Below the pieces are notes generated by a model. That model had not been told where the DNA came from and ran no database searches. It saw nothing but the letters and a program-made list of their open reading frames with translations. Below are positions 63,050-64,000 of a stretch of 64,000 nucleotides of DNA, piece by piece. How positions within the stretch are numbered: the first letter of the stretch is position 1; the number at the start of each line of letters is the position of its first letter. Source of the stretch: Methylobacteriaceae bacterium. Its GTDB lineage: Bacteria; Pseudomonadota; Alphaproteobacteria; Rhizobiales; Beijerinckiaceae. The stretch spans positions 310,001-374,000 of the forward strand of contig JACKJC010000002.1 of the NCBI GenBank assembly GCA_020638195.1, read 5' to 3'. Made by a program: the position numbers and the translations under genes.

Positions 63050-63520
63050 TCAATGGCCCTTGTGGCCGGGCATGCCGCCCGCGCCCGCGCTCATCGCCTT
63101 GATCGTGTATTCGACCGGCACGGTGCCCGCCTTCTCGAAGGTCAGCGTTCCCTTGACCTTTTCGCCGGCGACGAGCGGCTTCTTCAGCTGCATGAACATG
63201 ATGTGATAGCCGCCGGGCTTCAATTCCACACTCTTGCCGGCGGGGATCTCGAGGCCATGAACCGGGCGCATCTTCATCACGCCATTGTCCATGGCCATTT
63301 CGTGAATCTCCACCTTGCCGGCGACGTCTGCGGTGGCGGAAACGAGCTTGTCTCCAGTGTTGCCGGTATTCTTCAGCGTGACATAGCCCGCGCCGACCGG
63401 GGCGCCTGTCGGGGCGGCGCGCGACCAGGGGTTTTCGAGCGAAATGTCGCCGGCATGGGCGACGCCGGCGATGCCGGCGAGCAGGAGCGCCGCGAAGGCG
63501 GATTTGAGAACGGTCTTCAT
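63050..63520 (-). CDS. PCu(A)C-type periplasmic copper chaperone
   Basis: 156 aa from ATG at 63520, with a signal peptide (SAFAALLLAGIAGVAHAG). The copper site is in HEMAMDNGVMKM and PGGYHIMFMQL, the H-(x)n-M...H-x-M pattern of PCuAC. An additional C-terminal GMPGHKGH tail has two His and a Met. It hands Cu(I) to SCO for cytochrome oxidase. The frame extends upstream to 63649, but the signal peptide begins at 63520. Confidence 0.92.
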   Translation of the reverse strand: MKTVLKSAFAALLLAGIAGVAHAGDISLENPWSRAAPTGAPVGAGYVTLKNTGNTGDKLVSATADVAGKVEIHEMAMDNGVMKMRPVHGLEIPAGKSVELKPGGYHIMFMQLKKPLVAGEKVKGTLTFEKAGTVPVEYTIKAMSAGAGGMPGHKGH

Positions 63521-63596
63521 GTGTCTGTCCTGAATGTATTCGGGCTGAGCGCGTCGCGCGGCCCGTGTCGAAGCGAAATGGGTGGTTATCGTCGGC

Positions 63597-63974
63597 TCAG
63601 GCGGCCGGCGGACCTCGCGACAACGGGGCATGCAGAGTCGCTGGCGCAAATTGCGCGGCGACGAAAGTCGGACGGGCAGCCTGCCGCGCCCGTGGCGCGG
63701 GCAGGGCGCACTGGCTCGCCGGCGGCAGGCCCGGGGCGGAGGTCAGCGCGCAGGCGTCGCAGAACGGGCTCGCCGCATGCCGATGCGTGGGCGCGCTACC
63801 GTCATGGTCGCAGAGCGAGAGCGGGGCGTCGTCCTGAAGGGCCAGCGCGACGAGCGCCTGACTGGGACCGGCGAGTGGAATCGGCTTGTGCGCGAAACCG
63901 ACGACGAGCGCCGCCAGCGCGTAAAGCGCAAGCGCGAGCGCCGAGAGGCGCGTATGACGCAGTCTGTCGAGCAT
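63597..63974 (-). CDS. DUF2946-like membrane protein, probable copper partner
   Basis: 125 aa from ATG at 63974 (a TTG at 63986 is an alternative). One N-terminal membrane segment (SALALALYALAALVVGFAH), then a periplasmic part with LCDHDGSAPTHRHAASPFCDACAL, where Cys and His form a possible metal site. This matches the DUF2946 style of small proteins next to copper chaperones. It is the upstream gene of the SCO/PCuAC set on the minus strand. Confidence 0.65.
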   Translation of the reverse strand: MLDRLRHTRLSALALALYALAALVVGFAHKPIPLAGPSQALVALALQDDAPLSLCDHDGSAPTHRHAASPFCDACALTSAPGLPPASQCALPAPRARQAARPTFVAAQFAPATLHAPLSRGPPAA

Positions 63975-64000
63975 CGAGTGTTGCAAACCAGACGCGCGCC

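Overview
This is a very GC-rich chromosomal window with strong G/C third-position codon use. Its gene families point to an aerobic alphaproteobacterium of the Hyphomicrobiales (Rhizobiales) type: ilvB-ilvN-ilvC with leader regions, DUF2889, DUF1993, DUF302-YeeE, rhizobial-style class III cyclase, an FtrA/B/D iron system and SCO/PCuAC copper chaperones. The intergenic palindromic repeats are of the kind common in that order. No rRNA, phage, insertion sequence or CRISPR array is visible. One tRNA gene, tRNA-Lys(CTT), is present. Species-level assignment is not possible from the sequence alone.

Layout. 1-11 kb: PPOX-fold protein, FadH-type 2,4-dienoyl-CoA reductase, LrgA/LrgB pair, cytochrome P450, an exported unknown, an amidase with a histone-like lysine tail, and UvrD/PcrA helicase. 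11-20.7 kb: a radical SAM protein with SPASM-like cysteines ahead of the radical SAM core, DUF924, a SulP anion transporter, DUF1993, an FAD-linked dehydrogenase, then DUF302 - YeeE/YedE - MFS. 20.8-30 kb: a giant AsmA protein, a two-gene module of unknown function containing an HExxH protein, PdxY and a NitT/TauT-type ABC importer. 30-31.9 kb: two small exported proteins and an orphan degenerate ABC ATPase. 32-41.4 kb: branched-chain amino-acid genes (ilvB, ilvN, ilvC on the minus strand; leuA on the plus strand) with candidate attenuator leaders upstream of ilvB and leuA, separated by a membrane-anchored adenylate/guanylate cyclase and small proteins. 41.5-46.4 kb: small exported proteins, tRNA-Lys, aconitase B and a MenA-like prenyltransferase.

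46.4-52.2 kb: a minus-strand aromatic-acid operon (flavin monooxygenase/OYE reductase fusion, SDR, aryl-CoA ligase, RidA, and possibly the MenA-like gene) divergent from a MarR regulator. A strong promoter with an overlapping palindrome lies between them. The gene set fits 2-aminobenzoyl-CoA (anthranilate) or salicylyl-CoA degradation; the RidA gene favours an amino-substituted substrate. 52.2-56.1 kb: an OprB-type porin and FtrA-FtrB-FtrD ferrous iron genes without the FtrC permease. 56.3-62.4 kb: DUF2889, thiolase, epoxide hydrolase, CaiB-type CoA transferase and a GCS2-type ligase. 62.4-64 kb: SCO, PCuAC and a DUF2946-like protein, probably serving copper insertion into cytochrome oxidase.

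Several families of intergenic palindromic repeats recur. Short AACA/TGTT-loop palindromes sit inside two different larger repeats, which suggests that they are, or were, mobile. Most genes are ordinary chromosomal functions. The parts least explained are the HExxH two-gene module, the permuted SPASM radical SAM protein, the histone-tailed amidase, the FtrC-less iron cluster, and the nested palindromes.
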